A stretch of DNA of 64,000 nucleotides from Candidatus Binatia bacterium (GTDB taxonomy: Bacteria > Desulfobacterota > Binatia > UBA12015), in assembly GCA_029243485.1 (NCBI GenBank), contig JAQWRY010000028.1, positions 1-64,000 of the forward strand. The letters are read 5' to 3'. A program made the translations under genes and the position numbers. Shown in pieces: positions 8,493 to 17,909 of this stretch (the stretch's first letter is position 1; each line of letters starts with the position of its first letter). Under the pieces are notes generated by a model. It had not been told where the DNA came from and searched no databases. It was given only the letters and a program-made list of their open reading frames with translations.

Positions 8493-11400
8493 AGAAGCTC
8501 AACAGATCGTCGATGTCGGACTCGGAGAGTCCCCGAGGCAAGCCCGGTTCCCCGTCGCCGATCACGGCGCGAGCCAAAGCCCGCTTGCGCTCCTTCAGGC
8601 GAAGGATGCCTTCCTCGATCGTTCCCGCTGCAACGATCCGGTAGACCGACACGGTCTTCTCCTGTCCGATGCGGTGCGCTCGGTCGGTGGCTTGCTCCTC
8701 GACCGCCGGGTTCCACCAGGGATCGAGGTGGATCACGACGTCGGCCGCGGACAGATTGATGCCCGTGCCGCCGGCCCGGAGGCTCAGCAGGAAGACCGGC
8801 ATTGTCCCTTCGACGAATTCGTCGATCGCGGCTTCGCGGTCGCGGGTGCGTCCGTCGAGGTAGGCATACTGAATCTTCTGCGCGTCGAGATCTTCGCGCA
8901 GTAGTGTGAGGAGCTGGACGAACTGGCTGAAGACCAGCGCTCGCCGCCCGCTCGCGATGACCTCGGAGACGAGTTCTCGGAACGCGCCCAGCTTCGCCGA
9001 GTCCTCCGCCGCATGCTTCGGGTCGACCAAGCGGGGATCGCAGGCCATCTGCCGAAGCCGCAGGAGTGCCGTCAGGATCACCATCCGGCTCTTCTCGAAG
9101 CCCTCGGAGGCCATCCGCTTCCCAAGGTCCTCGCGCGTGGCTGCTGCCAGCGCCGCGTACGCGCGCCGCTGTGGGGGCGTGAGCTCGACGACGATGTCGC
9201 TCTCGATCTTCGGCGGGAGATCTCGCTGGACCTCGGATTTCGTTCGGCGCAGCAGGAACGGTCGGATGCGGGCGCGGAGGCTCGCTGCTTCCGCTCCGCC
9301 GCTCGCCGTCGGCAGCTCCGCGGGGACCGAGACGCCGGCTTCGGCCGCAGAGGCGCGTTCGCCGATCGCGTCTTCGACCGGACGCTCCCACCGGCGGCTG
9401 AACTCGCGCCAGGTACCCAGCATGCCGGGGTTCACGAAGTCGACGATCGACCAGAGCTCTAGGAGGCGGTTCTCCAGAGGCGTACCGGTCAGCGCGAGCC
9501 GTGATTCGGCGTCGAGTGCTCGCGCGGCCGCGGTCGTCGCCGCGGTGTGATTCTTGATATGTTGGGCTTCGTCCAGGATTACGTAGCGGAAGCGGACGTC
9601 GCGCAGCCGTTGGATGTCGCGGCGCAGAAGCGCGTACGTCGTGACGACGATGTCGCTGTCGGGGACTTCGTCGGCCCGGGCATGGCGGTCGGCCCCGTGC
9701 AGCAGCAGGGTCTTCAAGTCGGGGACGAAGCGCTTCGCTTCTCGGATCCAGTTGGGTGCGACGGAAGTCGGTGCGACGACGAGGGAGGGCGCGTGCCCGT
9801 CTCGATGGTTGCGCCAGGAGAGGACGGCGAGAGCCTGAATGGTCTTTCCGAGGCCCATGTCGTCGGCGAGAATGCCGCCGACTCCGAGATCGGCGAGGAA
9901 CTGCAGCCAGGCGAGCCCGACTTCCTGGTAGCTGCGAAGTTCGGCGCGCAGTCCGGGGACCGGGTGCGGCGTGGCGGCGACATCGAGTGCGCGGAGGCGG
10001 TCGGTCCAGCCGGAGACCGTTTCGTCGATCGTGACCTCGTCGGCAAGCTCGCCCCAGAGTTTCGTTTCGCCCAGGGCGTGGCGCGGCAGCTCGGCCTTCC
10101 CGTCGTCGCCGAGTGTGCCGTCCGATGCCGCAGCGAGTTCCGCGACCCGGCCGGACAGCGAGGCGATGCTCCCGTCGGTGAGTTTCACCCAGCGTCGTTT
10201 CGCCGCCATTGCGGCGCGAATCTCGTCGACGTCGGCGCGGATACCCTCGGCTCCAAACGCGAGGGCAACATCCATCAGCCCGCTCTTCGCCGAGCGCGCC
10301 TCGAGGTGCGACCGCACCGGCTCGCGCACGGTGACGTTGCGGAGGTCGGCTGGCACGATGATCTCGTCAATCGAGCCGCCGCGGCCGGCGCGGGCCACGA
10401 TCTCGGGCAGTTCGTGCGTCCAGAACGTGACGGCGCGTTCGCCGTCGCCGCGGTACACGGGGCCTTGGTTCGCATCGGCGGGCGCGCGTCCGCGCCGTCG
10501 GCCGCGCCGAGCACTGAGGCGCAGGGAGGTCGATGCGACGGCGTCGACGGCGGCGCGTTCTGCCTCGCCGTCGCGTTGGTCGTTCCAGACGTTCGCGCAC
10601 GTATCCGGCTCGAGATCTACGCGCTCGCGCTCGTACCGCGCCTCGATACGCGCCTCGACTGCGAAGACGGATCCGCCGACCTGCAGGACGATGTGCGGCT
10701 TCGGCAGTGGAGGAAGTCCGAGCGCGTCGCGGCGGGGCAGGCCAATGCCCTCGCGCAGGAAGTGCTCGGAGAGCATTGCGGGCAGTCGGGGGACGTCGTC
10801 GCGCGTGAGAAGAATGGACGGGTTCTCGAGAAGCCGGGCCAGCGCGATGTGGCCGACGTCGGGGACGACGCGGGCAAACGTCCGGCTGCGGCGCAGGAAC
10901 ACCCACGTGCTGGCGCCGCGAAAGACGACGCTGTCCTCGAGCGCGGCGGGCAGGGGCAGGTAGCTCGGGGCGCCGTCCTGGTCCGCCGCTATCCAGTGGG
11001 CTTCCAGGACCTTCAGGTCGGAGGCCTGGGGCATCGGTTCGTGCGTGGCGATGCTCAGCAAGTCGAGGAAGCGCTTCTCTTCGATCGACCCGACGATCGC
11101 CGTGTAGGCGACCCAGGCCTCGTGCAGTTCCTTTTCCTGCTCCCGGCGGTCGGCGTCGTCGTCGGCAACGACGCGATGAGCGGTGAGCTCGCCGTGGCGC
11201 GCATCCCGCAGATCGAGCGACGGGCGCAGTTGCGCCGTCGTGATCGCGGCGACGCATTCCGCGCCTTCGCCGTTCAGCACTAGGCCGGCATCCGCGGCGC
11301 GTTCGAGGAACGTGCAGGCGGCGGCGCCGGCTGCGGTGAATTCCCGCGTGCCCGACAGGGAGTGCGCGAGCGGCTCGAGGATGCGCCACTCGGTTGCGGG

Positions 11401-12063
11401 TAGACGCCGCGATTCGAGCTCGTCGGGGCTGAACGGCTTGCGTGCACCTTCGGGAAGGACTCGGACACGGAGCTGCGGTGGTTCTTCTGGTCGGGAAGAG
11501 TCGTACTCGACGTCGATGGAGTACGTCGCGGGGCCGATCGGTCGAACCTCGCCCCGACGTCGCCAGCTCTCGAACGTGAGGTCGAGGAGCTGCGCTGGCG
11601 CGAAGGTCCGCTGGGCGCCTTCGACGTCGATGCCACGCCGCCGTACCAGCTCACGCACGTCCGATCGTTGCTTGGCCTCGCGCGCGGGATCGTCTTCGTT
11701 GGGTCCGAGTCCGCCCGACAGATCGTCGCGCAGAGGGCGATTGTTCGCGAGGGCGAGGAGAAGTCCGGCGACGTGACCGCAGGGCGGGTCGGTCGTGAAC
11801 CCCTCGCAATCACACAGGCAGGCAAGGGCACCTTCTTCGCCCATGCCGACGTTGATCGAACAGGAGTCGCCATCCTCCTCGGTCATCACCGCGCGGACTA
11901 GCTTGCCACTGATGGCTCGGGGCTTTCCGTCGATGTGTTCGGCGTGCGCATGCGCGCGGGCCCAGGCTCGGGAGCCGGTGAGGTCGAGAATTCGCGCTGC
12001 AGCCAGCGTAGGGAGCCAGGCCGAGAGCGGTTGGAGAGGGACATGCGTTTCGTCAACCGACAC
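8491..12063 (-). CDS. SWIM-domain SNF2-family helicase
   Basis: About 1,190 residues. Near residues 75-110 is a SWIM zinc motif (CxC, then PCGH). A long middle region leads to the SNF2 ATPase with Walker A DDMGLGKT near residue 733, the DEAQH box near 833, and a LTGTPLENR segment. The C-terminal helicase lobe carries VFSQF, LDGRTR, LSLRAGGTGINL and QATDRAHRIGQ. It is likely a nucleic-acid translocase that remodels DNA-protein complexes in the cytoplasm. The start is uncertain: the open frame reaches 12372 but would then overlap the MaoC gene, so I prefer the GTG at 12063. The G+C-rich frame produces several long antisense ORFs, which I reject. Confidence 0.9.
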   Translation of the reverse strand: MSVDETHVPLQPLSAWLPTLAAARILDLTGSRAWARAHAHAEHIDGKPRAISGKLVRAVMTEEDGDSCSINVGMGEEGALACLCDCEGFTTDPPCGHVAGLLLALANNRPLRDDLSGGLGPNEDDPAREAKQRSDVRELVRRRGIDVEGAQRTFAPAQLLDLTFESWRRRGEVRPIGPATYSIDVEYDSSRPEEPPQLRVRVLPEGARKPFSPDELESRRLPATEWRILEPLAHSLSGTREFTAAGAAACTFLERAADAGLVLNGEGAECVAAITTAQLRPSLDLRDARHGELTAHRVVADDDADRREQEKELHEAWVAYTAIVGSIEEKRFLDLLSIATHEPMPQASDLKVLEAHWIAADQDGAPSYLPLPAALEDSVVFRGASTWVFLRRSRTFARVVPDVGHIALARLLENPSILLTRDDVPRLPAMLSEHFLREGIGLPRRDALGLPPLPKPHIVLQVGGSVFAVEARIEARYERERVDLEPDTCANVWNDQRDGEAERAAVDAVASTSLRLSARRGRRRGRAPADANQGPVYRGDGERAVTFWTHELPEIVARAGRGGSIDEIIVPADLRNVTVREPVRSHLEARSAKSGLMDVALAFGAEGIRADVDEIRAAMAAKRRWVKLTDGSIASLSGRVAELAAASDGTLGDDGKAELPRHALGETKLWGELADEVTIDETVSGWTDRLRALDVAATPHPVPGLRAELRSYQEVGLAWLQFLADLGVGGILADDMGLGKTIQALAVLSWRNHRDGHAPSLVVAPTSVAPNWIREAKRFVPDLKTLLLHGADRHARADEVPDSDIVVTTYALLRRDIQRLRDVRFRYVILDEAQHIKNHTAATTAAARALDAESRLALTGTPLENRLLELWSIVDFVNPGMLGTWREFSRRWERPVEDAIGERASAAEAGVSVPAELPTASGGAEAASLRARIRPFLLRRTKSEVQRDLPPKIESDIVVELTPPQRRAYAALAAATREDLGKRMASEGFEKSRMVILTALLRLRQMACDPRLVDPKHAAEDSAKLGAFRELVSEVIASGRRALVFSQFVQLLTLLREDLDAQKIQYAYLDGRTRDREAAIDEFVEGTMPVFLLSLRAGGTGINLSAADVVIHLDPWWNPAVEEQATDRAHRIGQEKTVSVYRIVAAGTIEEGILRLKERKRALARAVIGDGEPGLPRGLSESDIDDLLSF

Positions 12064-12250
12064 TGAACCGTTCAGCGTAGCCGCGGCACGGGGCCCAAGC
12101 AAAGGCCCATCTTTGAAGCGTCTCACCTGGCGCACCGGTTGGCCGGGTGTCGGCGGCTTGCTGCCCGATCCCTCAACCAGCAAGCTGCAACCCGAAGAGC
12201 CACAATCGTCCCGGCGCCCGCCGGACGCAGACCGCACAGGAGCGAGCACG

Positions 12251-12727
12251 ATGCAGGAAATCCGTTTCGACGATCTCGACACCCTGAACGCCAAGATCAC
12301 CGGTGAGTACGGCGAGTATGGTCCGGCGATGACCGTGACCCAGGAGATGATCAACCAGTTCGCGGAGCTCACGGGGGATCGCCAATGGATTCACGTGGAC
12401 GTGGAGCGCGCGAAGAAGGAAAGCCCTTTCGGCGGCCCGATCGCGCACGGTTTCCTGACGCTCAGCCTCCTGCCCAATCTGCGTTCGGCTGACGGGTATC
12501 GCATCACCGGGCACGGCAATGCCGTGAACTACGGGGCGAACAAGCTGCGTTTCCTCGCTCCCGTGCCGTCCGGAGCCCAGATCAAGTCCCGCTCACGGCT
12601 CAAGGGCGTCGAAGCCAAGCCCAAGGGCACGATGATCAGCAACGAGATCGAGGTGGGCATCGAGGGCTCGCAGACGCCGGCCCTCGTGTACGAAATGCTC
12701 GTACTCTACAACCCGCCCCGGGGCTGA
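12251..12727 (+). CDS. MaoC-like (R)-enoyl-CoA hydratase
   Basis: A 158-residue single hot-dog domain. The hydratase-2 motif is visible around residues 35-75: FAELTGDRQWIHVD, with Asp and His as the catalytic pair, followed by GPIAHGFLTLSL. The length and motif match the NodN/MaoC group that hydrates trans-2-enoyl-CoA. It acts on acyl-CoA in the cytoplasm, in fatty-acid or steroid side-chain breakdown. The ATG at 12251 was chosen because homology begins within 25 residues. The gene is divergent from the helicase; the facing promoters must lie in the 187 bases between. Confidence 0.92.
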   Translation: MQEIRFDDLDTLNAKITGEYGEYGPAMTVTQEMINQFAELTGDRQWIHVDVERAKKESPFGGPIAHGFLTLSLLPNLRSADGYRITGHGNAVNYGANKLRFLAPVPSGAQIKSRSRLKGVEAKPKGTMISNEIEVGIEGSQTPALVYEMLVLYNPPRG

Positions 12728-12831
12728 TCCCGCCGGCAGTCCAGGCCCGGCTTGCGAGATCTCGGCGATTTCCGCAAACAGGGTAGGGGGTACGCGAGGC
12801 ACGCGGCTCCACGGCTAGGAAGGAAACGGTC

Positions 12832-13200
12832 ATGAATGCTCGAATGAGTTCAAAGGGTGTCTGGGTGATGGGACTGGTTTCGCTCGCGCTGGTCCTGGTG
12901 GGCTCCACGGTTCACGCCGAACCCCTGGAGCGCGTCGAGGCCGTCCGCGTTTGCATGGTGAACAACACCGTCTTTCCGAAGGACCAGATCCCGGTCGAGG
13001 TTGACGGGAAGACGTATTTCGGCTGTTGCGAGATGTGCAAAGGGCGCCTGGCGAAGGATGAGGCCATCCGGATGGCCACCGACCCGGTCAGCGGCAAGCA
13101 GGTCGACAAGGCCACCGCCATAATCGGAGCTGGGGCAGACGGGAAGGTCCAGTACTTCGAGAGCGAGGAGACCTTCGCCCGCTTCGGCAAAGGTGCCTGA
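12832..13200 (+). CDS. Exported TRASH/YHS-like metal-binding protein
   Basis: 122 residues with a signal peptide (about 1-29, ending VHAEP) and a strong AGGAAGGAAA ribosome site. The mature part has CMVNN, then GKTYFGCCEMCKGRL near residues 57-72: cysteines spaced as in TRASH treble-clef domains that bind copper or other soft metals. A second segment, DPVSGKQVDKATA, resembles the start of a YHS domain but has no cysteine. The protein is therefore a candidate periplasmic metal chaperone or sensor. No metal transporter is adjacent, so the metal cannot be named. The fold is inferred from motif spacing. Confidence 0.72.
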   Translation: MNARMSSKGVWVMGLVSLALVLVGSTVHAEPLERVEAVRVCMVNNTVFPKDQIPVEVDGKTYFGCCEMCKGRLAKDEAIRMATDPVSGKQVDKATAIIGAGADGKVQYFESEETFARFGKGA

Positions 13201-13364
13201 GCGCGTCGTTTCGCCGCAAAGCGCGACCCCGGGTCGCGCGACCATATCGCGTCCGCCCTATCCGTGATTCGCGGGGGCTTCTCGGCCCGCCCGGTCGGAT
13301 CCTGGGTTGGGATGTGTTAGATATGGACCTAGAAAGGCTCCCATTCGGTTGGGAGGAGGTGTGA

Positions 13365-13922
13365 ATGGCCCCAGATGGTCGCGTGGACGGGGATCCAAAA
13401 GAAGAAGTAGGGATGGACGACGACTCCGCCTGGGAACAGGCGATGTCCGACGTCGAGCCGCTGGACGAGGACGTTGGCGAGCCGGAGGCCGGTGAAACGC
13501 AGAAGGGGCCCGAGACCGGGCTGGCAGAGCACTTTCGCCAACGACAGGACGCCACGCCGACCGTGACGGGCGACACCACGTTCGCCTTCGACCGCCGCAC
13601 GTACGAGCGCCTCAAAGAGGGGCATATCAAGATCGAGGCCCAGGTCGACCTGCACGGCTGCACGCAGGAAGAGGCGTTCGTCTCTGTGAACAAATTCCTC
13701 GACGAAGCCTGGTTCGAGGGCCGGCGCTGCCTGCTCGTCATCACTGGGACGGGGACGGCGCGTGACGGTGGCGGTGTTTTGCGCTCCGCCGTCCCGGGTT
13801 GGATCACCGACGGTGCCCACCGCGAGCGCCTCATCGGGATCGGCCCCGCCGACAACCGTCACGGCGGCGCCGGTGCGCTCTACGTTCTGCTGCGTCGCCC
13901 CAAAGACCCCGTAATCGGGTAG
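13365..13922 (+). CDS. Smr-domain protein
   Basis: 185 residues. The first 75 are acidic and probably disordered. From about residue 88 comes an Smr domain: KIEAQVDLHGCTQEEA holds the DLHG motif, then VITGTGTARDGGGVLR provides the TGxG loop, and the chain ends with HGGAGALYVLLRR. Smr domains nick DNA or cleave RNA; this stand-alone form lacks MutS. A GGGAGGAGGTG ribosome site precedes the ATG. The CLC gene follows 71 bases downstream on the same strand, possibly co-transcribed. Activity on DNA or RNA is inferred. Confidence 0.88.
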   Translation: MAPDGRVDGDPKEEVGMDDDSAWEQAMSDVEPLDEDVGEPEAGETQKGPETGLAEHFRQRQDATPTVTGDTTFAFDRRTYERLKEGHIKIEAQVDLHGCTQEEAFVSVNKFLDEAWFEGRRCLLVITGTGTARDGGGVLRSAVPGWITDGAHRERLIGIGPADNRHGGAGALYVLLRRPKDPVIG

Positions 13923-13993
13923 ATCGGAGCACTCGTTTCGATCTCCGGGCTTTCGCACCTCCTCGTCGCTCGGTAGAGGGGGGACGGAACCCG

Positions 13994-15616
13994 ATGGCCG
14001 ATCGTCCCGACAACGCCGAGGAGGCCATCCAGGATCCCGGCCCGTCGTCGCGAGCCGTTCGACGCCAGATGCGCGACTTCCTCCGCACGCACGAGCAGCG
14101 TCGGAGGCAGCTCCCGCGCGCGTTGCTCGTCGGTGTTCTCGCGGGACTGGTCGCGGTCGGTTTCCAGTGGTCGCTCGAGGCTGCGAACCACGCTCGCGAC
14201 TTCGTGTTCGAGCGCGCGAGAGAGATCGGCTGGTACGGGATCTTCGGGGCGATGGGTTTCTCGGCGATCGGTGTTTCGTTCGCGCTGTTCATGGTGCGAC
14301 GCGTAGAGCCCGACGCGTCGGGCAGCGGCATCCCGCACGTCAAGGCCGTCCTCTATCACCTGCGAGAGTTCCACTGGGCGAAGGTCCTGCCGGTGAAGTT
14401 CGTCGGCGGCGTCTCGGGGATCGGCGCGGGCCTCGCGCTCGGTCGCGAGGGCCCGACGATTCAAATGGGCGCGGCGATTGGCCAGATGGTGAGCCGCTGG
14501 TTTCCGTGCACGCCGCGTGAGCGGCAGACCCTGATAGCCGCCGGATCGGGGGCGGGGCTTTCCGCCGCGTTCAATGCGCCGCTCGCGGGACTGGTGTTCG
14601 TCCTCGAGGAAGTCCAGAAGGACTTCGCACCGGCGGTGTTCACCGTGACGTTGATCGCGTCGGTCACCGCGGACGTCACCGCGCGATCGCTATACGGACA
14701 CCTGCCGGTCTTCCACGTCGGCACCTACCCGATTCCGTCTCTCGCCTCGCTGCCGTTCTTCTTCTTGCTTGGAGCGCTGGCAGGGCTCGTCGGCATCGCG
14801 TTCAACCGCGCGCTCGTCGCGAGCATCGAGATCTTTGCCAAGATCAAGCCGTGGCCTTTCTGGGTGACGGGGAGTCTGGTCGGGATCGTCCTCGCACTCG
14901 TCGGCTGGTTCTTCCCGGGAACGCTCGCCGGTGGACACGGTCTGGTCGAAGCGACGCTCGGTGGAGCGCTGCCACTCGAAATGCTCGTCGGCTTCTTCCT
15001 CCTGCGTTTCGCGCTGACGATGGTCAGCTATGGGACGGGCGCGCCGGGCGGGATCTTCGCACCGATGCTCGTTCTCGGCGCCGCGCTCGGGATGATCACC
15101 GGGGATCTGGCGAGCGCCGGGTTTCCCGAGGCAGTCTCGCACTCCAAGACCTTCGCGGTCGTCGGGATGGCGGCCGTGTTCGCCGCGGTCGTTCGGGCCC
15201 CGCTTACCGCGATCGTGCTGATGGTGGAGATGACGGGCGACTACTCGCTGGTCCTGCCGCTGCTCGTCGCGGTTTTGACCGCGGGTGGCCTCGCCGACTA
15301 TCTGAACGACAAGCCTATCTACGAAGTCTTGTTGCGACGCGATCTCGAGCGCTGGCAGGAGAAGCCGCAGCTCGCTGAAACGCTCTTGCTGGAGCTCAAC
15401 ATCTCATCGGGGGCGCCGTTCGAGGGTAAGAAGGTGCGGGAATTAGGGCTCCCGCCGGGCTGCATCCTGATCACGGTCACGCGGGGTGTCACGGCCGAGG
15501 TGCCGACGGCCGAGTTCACGCTCGAGGCCGGCGACCGGATCACGGTAGTCGTGGCGCCGCAGGCGGCCGAGGCGGTTCCGCTCCTTCACCTCGGCGTCGC
15601 GGGCGACGGAAGCTGA
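13994..15616 (+). CDS. CLC-type chloride/proton antiporter with C-terminal RCK domain
   Basis: A 540-residue inner-membrane protein with about ten hydrophobic spans. The selectivity motif GSGIPH (about 110-115), the gating motif GREGP (Glu about 152) and GGIFAP are all present. LEEVQKD near 204-210 keeps the internal glutamate used for proton transfer, so an exchanger rather than a channel is expected. Residues about 465-530 form a TrkA_C/RCK_C-like ligand domain (GLPPGCILITVTRG, LEAGDRITVVV). Such enzymes help with acid resistance or anion homeostasis. I chose the ATG at 13994, after the Smr stop; the open frame reaches further back over the Smr gene. Confidence 0.94.
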   Translation: MADRPDNAEEAIQDPGPSSRAVRRQMRDFLRTHEQRRRQLPRALLVGVLAGLVAVGFQWSLEAANHARDFVFERAREIGWYGIFGAMGFSAIGVSFALFMVRRVEPDASGSGIPHVKAVLYHLREFHWAKVLPVKFVGGVSGIGAGLALGREGPTIQMGAAIGQMVSRWFPCTPRERQTLIAAGSGAGLSAAFNAPLAGLVFVLEEVQKDFAPAVFTVTLIASVTADVTARSLYGHLPVFHVGTYPIPSLASLPFFFLLGALAGLVGIAFNRALVASIEIFAKIKPWPFWVTGSLVGIVLALVGWFFPGTLAGGHGLVEATLGGALPLEMLVGFFLLRFALTMVSYGTGAPGGIFAPMLVLGAALGMITGDLASAGFPEAVSHSKTFAVVGMAAVFAAVVRAPLTAIVLMVEMTGDYSLVLPLLVAVLTAGGLADYLNDKPIYEVLLRRDLERWQEKPQLAETLLLELNISSGAPFEGKKVRELGLPPGCILITVTRGVTAEVPTAEFTLEAGDRITVVVAPQAAEAVPLLHLGVAGDGS

Positions 15617-15627
15617 ACGCGGCGTCG

Positions 15628-15840
15628 TTACTCGGGTGCGGGGTGTGTGAACAGCTCGTTCGCGATCGATTCCAGGTGACGCATTTCTCGCCCGTCGTGC
15701 GCCGGGTCGGGGAGCTTGCTCGTGATCGACTGTGAGAGGGGCAGCACGTGACGTCCGAACTGGGCCAGGTACTCTAGGGCCACGACCACGAAAAGGGAGT
15801 GTCCGAGGCTCGGAAGATCCTCTGGGTGGGCGATCTGCAT
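15628..15840 (-). CDS. Small protein of unknown function
   Basis: A 70-residue frame starting at the ATG at 15840, sitting between the stop of the CLC gene and the start of the ABC ATPase. The sequence is soluble and partly helical (LGHSLFVVVALEYLAQFGRHVLPL) with an acidic end. I do not recognise a family. Its amino-acid mix is ordinary for a real protein, unlike most short ORFs in this DNA, but no strong ribosome site was found. It runs opposite to both neighbours. The call is tentative. Confidence 0.42.
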   Translation of the reverse strand: MQIAHPEDLPSLGHSLFVVVALEYLAQFGRHVLPLSQSITSKLPDPAHDGREMRHLESIANELFTHPAPE

Positions 15841-15920
15841 GGCTTTACGGTTATCGGTGTAGGGCCGGGGGCCGGCTAGGGCAGCTGGCGGGCGCCCGGC
15901 CGTCCGGTTAGGTCTGCGGG

Positions 15921-16844
15921 GTGTCGGAATCGGTCGTGACCCTCCGGGGCGTGGCAAAGCGCTTCGGCGAGCGGCTCGCGGTCGACGGCGTCGATCTCGA
16001 CGTCCCGCGGGGGTCGTGCTTCGGCCTTCTCGGCCCGAACGGGGCGGGGAAGACGACCACGCTTCGGATGGTGTACGGCGTCACGCGCCCGACGGCGGGT
16101 GAGATTCGGGTGTTCGACGTCGACGTCTCGCGCGACCCGCGGGCGGTACGCTCCCGCCTCGGCGTGACGCTCCAGGAGAACTCCTTGCTCGAGGCGCTGT
16201 CCCCCGAGGAAAACCTTCGCATCTTCGGCCGCTATCATCTCCTCGCCGAGCCGGAGTTGGGGCGACGGGTCGAGGAACTCATGGATTTCCTAGAGCTCCG
16301 TTCGCACGCGGGCGTGCCCGTGCGGGATCTCTCGGGCGGGTACCAGCGTCGATTGTCGATCGCGATGTCGCTGATGAATCGGCCGGATCTATTGATTCTA
16401 GATGAGCCCACCACCGGGCTCGACCCGGCCGTTCGTCAGGCGTTGTGGGCCCGCATCCGCGAGTTGCAGGCGCGCGGTACGACCGTCCTCCTCACAACGC
16501 ACTACATGGATGAGGCCGAGCGTCTCTGTGACCGCGTCGCGGTGTTCGCCGACGGGCGCGTGAAGAGCGAAGGATCGCCGGCGGAACTGGTCGCGCGCCA
16601 CCTCGCTGCCGAGGCGCTCGAGATCGATTGCGACGAGGAGACCGAGCGAGAGGTTCTGGGGGACGGCTCAGGCACGCGCCGCATACGGGCCGGCAACCGG
16701 CTGATCGTCTACTCGGACGACGTTGCGCCGCTGCTCGAGCGCGCCCACAGACTCGGCGGATCGAGGCCGGTCGTGCGGCCCACGAATCTAGAGGATGTGT
16801 TCCTTGCACTCACGGGGACGAGCATCGAGGAGGCGGACGAGTGA
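15921..16844 (+). CDS. ABC exporter ATP-binding subunit (NodI/DrrA type)
   Basis: 307 residues from a GTG. Walker A is GPNGAGKTTT near residue 40, the signature is LSGGYQRR near 140, Walker B is LLILDEPT near 158, and the H-loop is TTHYMDEAERL near 193. The C-terminal extension after residue 220 is typical of the DrrA/NodI group. It powers export through the permease encoded next, whose GTG overlaps this stop by four bases (GTGA). The substrate could be a lipid, polysaccharide or antibiotic-like molecule; nothing in the locus decides which. The partner downstream confirms a two-component exporter. Confidence 0.93.
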   Translation: MSESVVTLRGVAKRFGERLAVDGVDLDVPRGSCFGLLGPNGAGKTTTLRMVYGVTRPTAGEIRVFDVDVSRDPRAVRSRLGVTLQENSLLEALSPEENLRIFGRYHLLAEPELGRRVEELMDFLELRSHAGVPVRDLSGGYQRRLSIAMSLMNRPDLLILDEPTTGLDPAVRQALWARIRELQARGTTVLLTTHYMDEAERLCDRVAVFADGRVKSEGSPAELVARHLAAEALEIDCDEETEREVLGDGSGTRRIRAGNRLIVYSDDVAPLLERAHRLGGSRPVVRPTNLEDVFLALTGTSIEEADE

Positions 16845-17608
16845 TTCTCTCAGGACCGCACGCCCTGTCCGTCTGGCGACGGAACGCGTCGATGTACGCG
16901 CGCACCTGGAAGCTCAACCTGCTCCCGAACTTCTTCGAGCCGGTTTTCTACTTGATGGCGATCGGTATCGGGGTGGGTGCCTACATCGATCAGATGGGGG
17001 GCCTCTCGTACGTCGAGTTTCTCGCGCCGGGCCTGATCTGCGTGGCCGCGATGAACGGGGCGAGCTTTGAAGTGACGTACAACATCTACGTCCGGATGAG
17101 CTTCGAGAAAACGTACGACGCGATGTTGACGACGCCCCTGCAGCCGGAGGACATCCTTGCCGGCGAGGTCCTCTGGGCCGTGACCCGAGCATCGATCTAT
17201 GGTGGGATTTTCTTCCTGGTCGTGGCGCTCTACGGCCTGGCGCCGATGCCGGGAGCTCTTCTCGCGTTGCCCGTCGTTCCGCTCACCGGGCTCTTGTTCG
17301 CGATGATAGGCATCACCTTCACGCTGCGCGTCCCGACGATCGACTTCTTCAGCTTCTACTTCACGCTCTTTCTGACGCCGTTGTTTCTCTTCTCGGACGT
17401 CTTCTTTCCGATTGAGGAACGCCTGAGCGGCGCGTGGCTGATCCTCGCCGAAGTCCTGCCGCTGCTTCATCCGGTCCGGCTCGCCCGTGGCTGCTTTTCG
17501 GGCGATCTGGGCCTGATCGCCCTGTGGGACCTGGCCTACATCGTCGGCCTGTCCGTTCTGCTGTTCGGGGGGGCCCGCCGGGGAATGGTGGGTCGGCTCA
17601 CGAGCTGA
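16841..17608 (+). CDS. ABC-2 type exporter permease (NodJ type)
   Basis: 255 residues with about six membrane spans: an N-terminal FFEPVFYLMAIGIGVGAYI helix, a central LLFAMIGITFTLRV helix and a C-terminal LAYIVGLSVLLFGGARR helix. The conserved FLFSDVFFPIEERL loop of NodJ/ABC2 permeases is visible near residue 180. The GTG start at 16841 overlaps the ATPase stop, so the two are translationally coupled. It forms the membrane channel of the exporter. There is no periplasmic partner or outer-membrane factor nearby, so the pathway beyond the inner membrane is unknown. Confidence 0.9.
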   Translation: MILSGPHALSVWRRNASMYARTWKLNLLPNFFEPVFYLMAIGIGVGAYIDQMGGLSYVEFLAPGLICVAAMNGASFEVTYNIYVRMSFEKTYDAMLTTPLQPEDILAGEVLWAVTRASIYGGIFFLVVALYGLAPMPGALLALPVVPLTGLLFAMIGITFTLRVPTIDFFSFYFTLFLTPLFLFSDVFFPIEERLSGAWLILAEVLPLLHPVRLARGCFSGDLGLIALWDLAYIVGLSVLLFGGARRGMVGRLTS

Positions 17609-17647
17609 GGTTTGAGCTGTGGCGCCGCCCTGAGCGAAGTTCGCGGC

Positions 17648-17860
17648 ATGACGAAGATCTCCTACGAGGCCGACGGAGATCTAGCGACGCGCGCGCTCGC
17701 CATCGCCAGGGCGATCGGAGGGCTGCGTGAAGGTGAGATCGAAATGGACGCGGGCCGTCCCCGCCTGGCTGAACTCAACAAGGAGCACTGCAGAGACGAC
17801 ATTCACACGCTGGAGGCCGATATGCTCAAGAAGCTCGGTCCCGGAGTGCGCTGCGCGTGA
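17648..17860 (+). CDS. Small conserved-looking soluble protein of unknown function
   Basis: 70 residues from the ATG at 17648, after the permease gene on the same strand. It is acidic and helical (ISYEADGDLATRALAIARA, then LNKEHCRDDIHTLEADML), with two cysteines, and no signal peptide. The composition is that of a real protein. I do not recognise a family. It lies just before the exosortase gene, about 50 bases away, so it might belong to either operon. Confidence 0.5.
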   Translation: MTKISYEADGDLATRALAIARAIGGLREGEIEMDAGRPRLAELNKEHCRDDIHTLEADMLKKLGPGVRCA

Positions 17861-17909
17861 GGGTGTCGCCGGCTGGCCAGAAGCGGGCTGGGCGAGTACA
17901 CGTCGTATT

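Noticed and set aside
7640-9391. 583-codon minus-strand ORF opposite the NYN-LOTUS and helicase genes
   Set aside because: Arg/Gly/Leu-rich translation without motifs; both strands are already explained by well-supported genes.
9547-11283. Long plus-strand ORF (578 codons) inside the helicase gene
   Set aside because: It is antisense to the SWIM/SNF2 gene, whose domains are unambiguous; long antisense frames are expected in DNA this G+C-rich.
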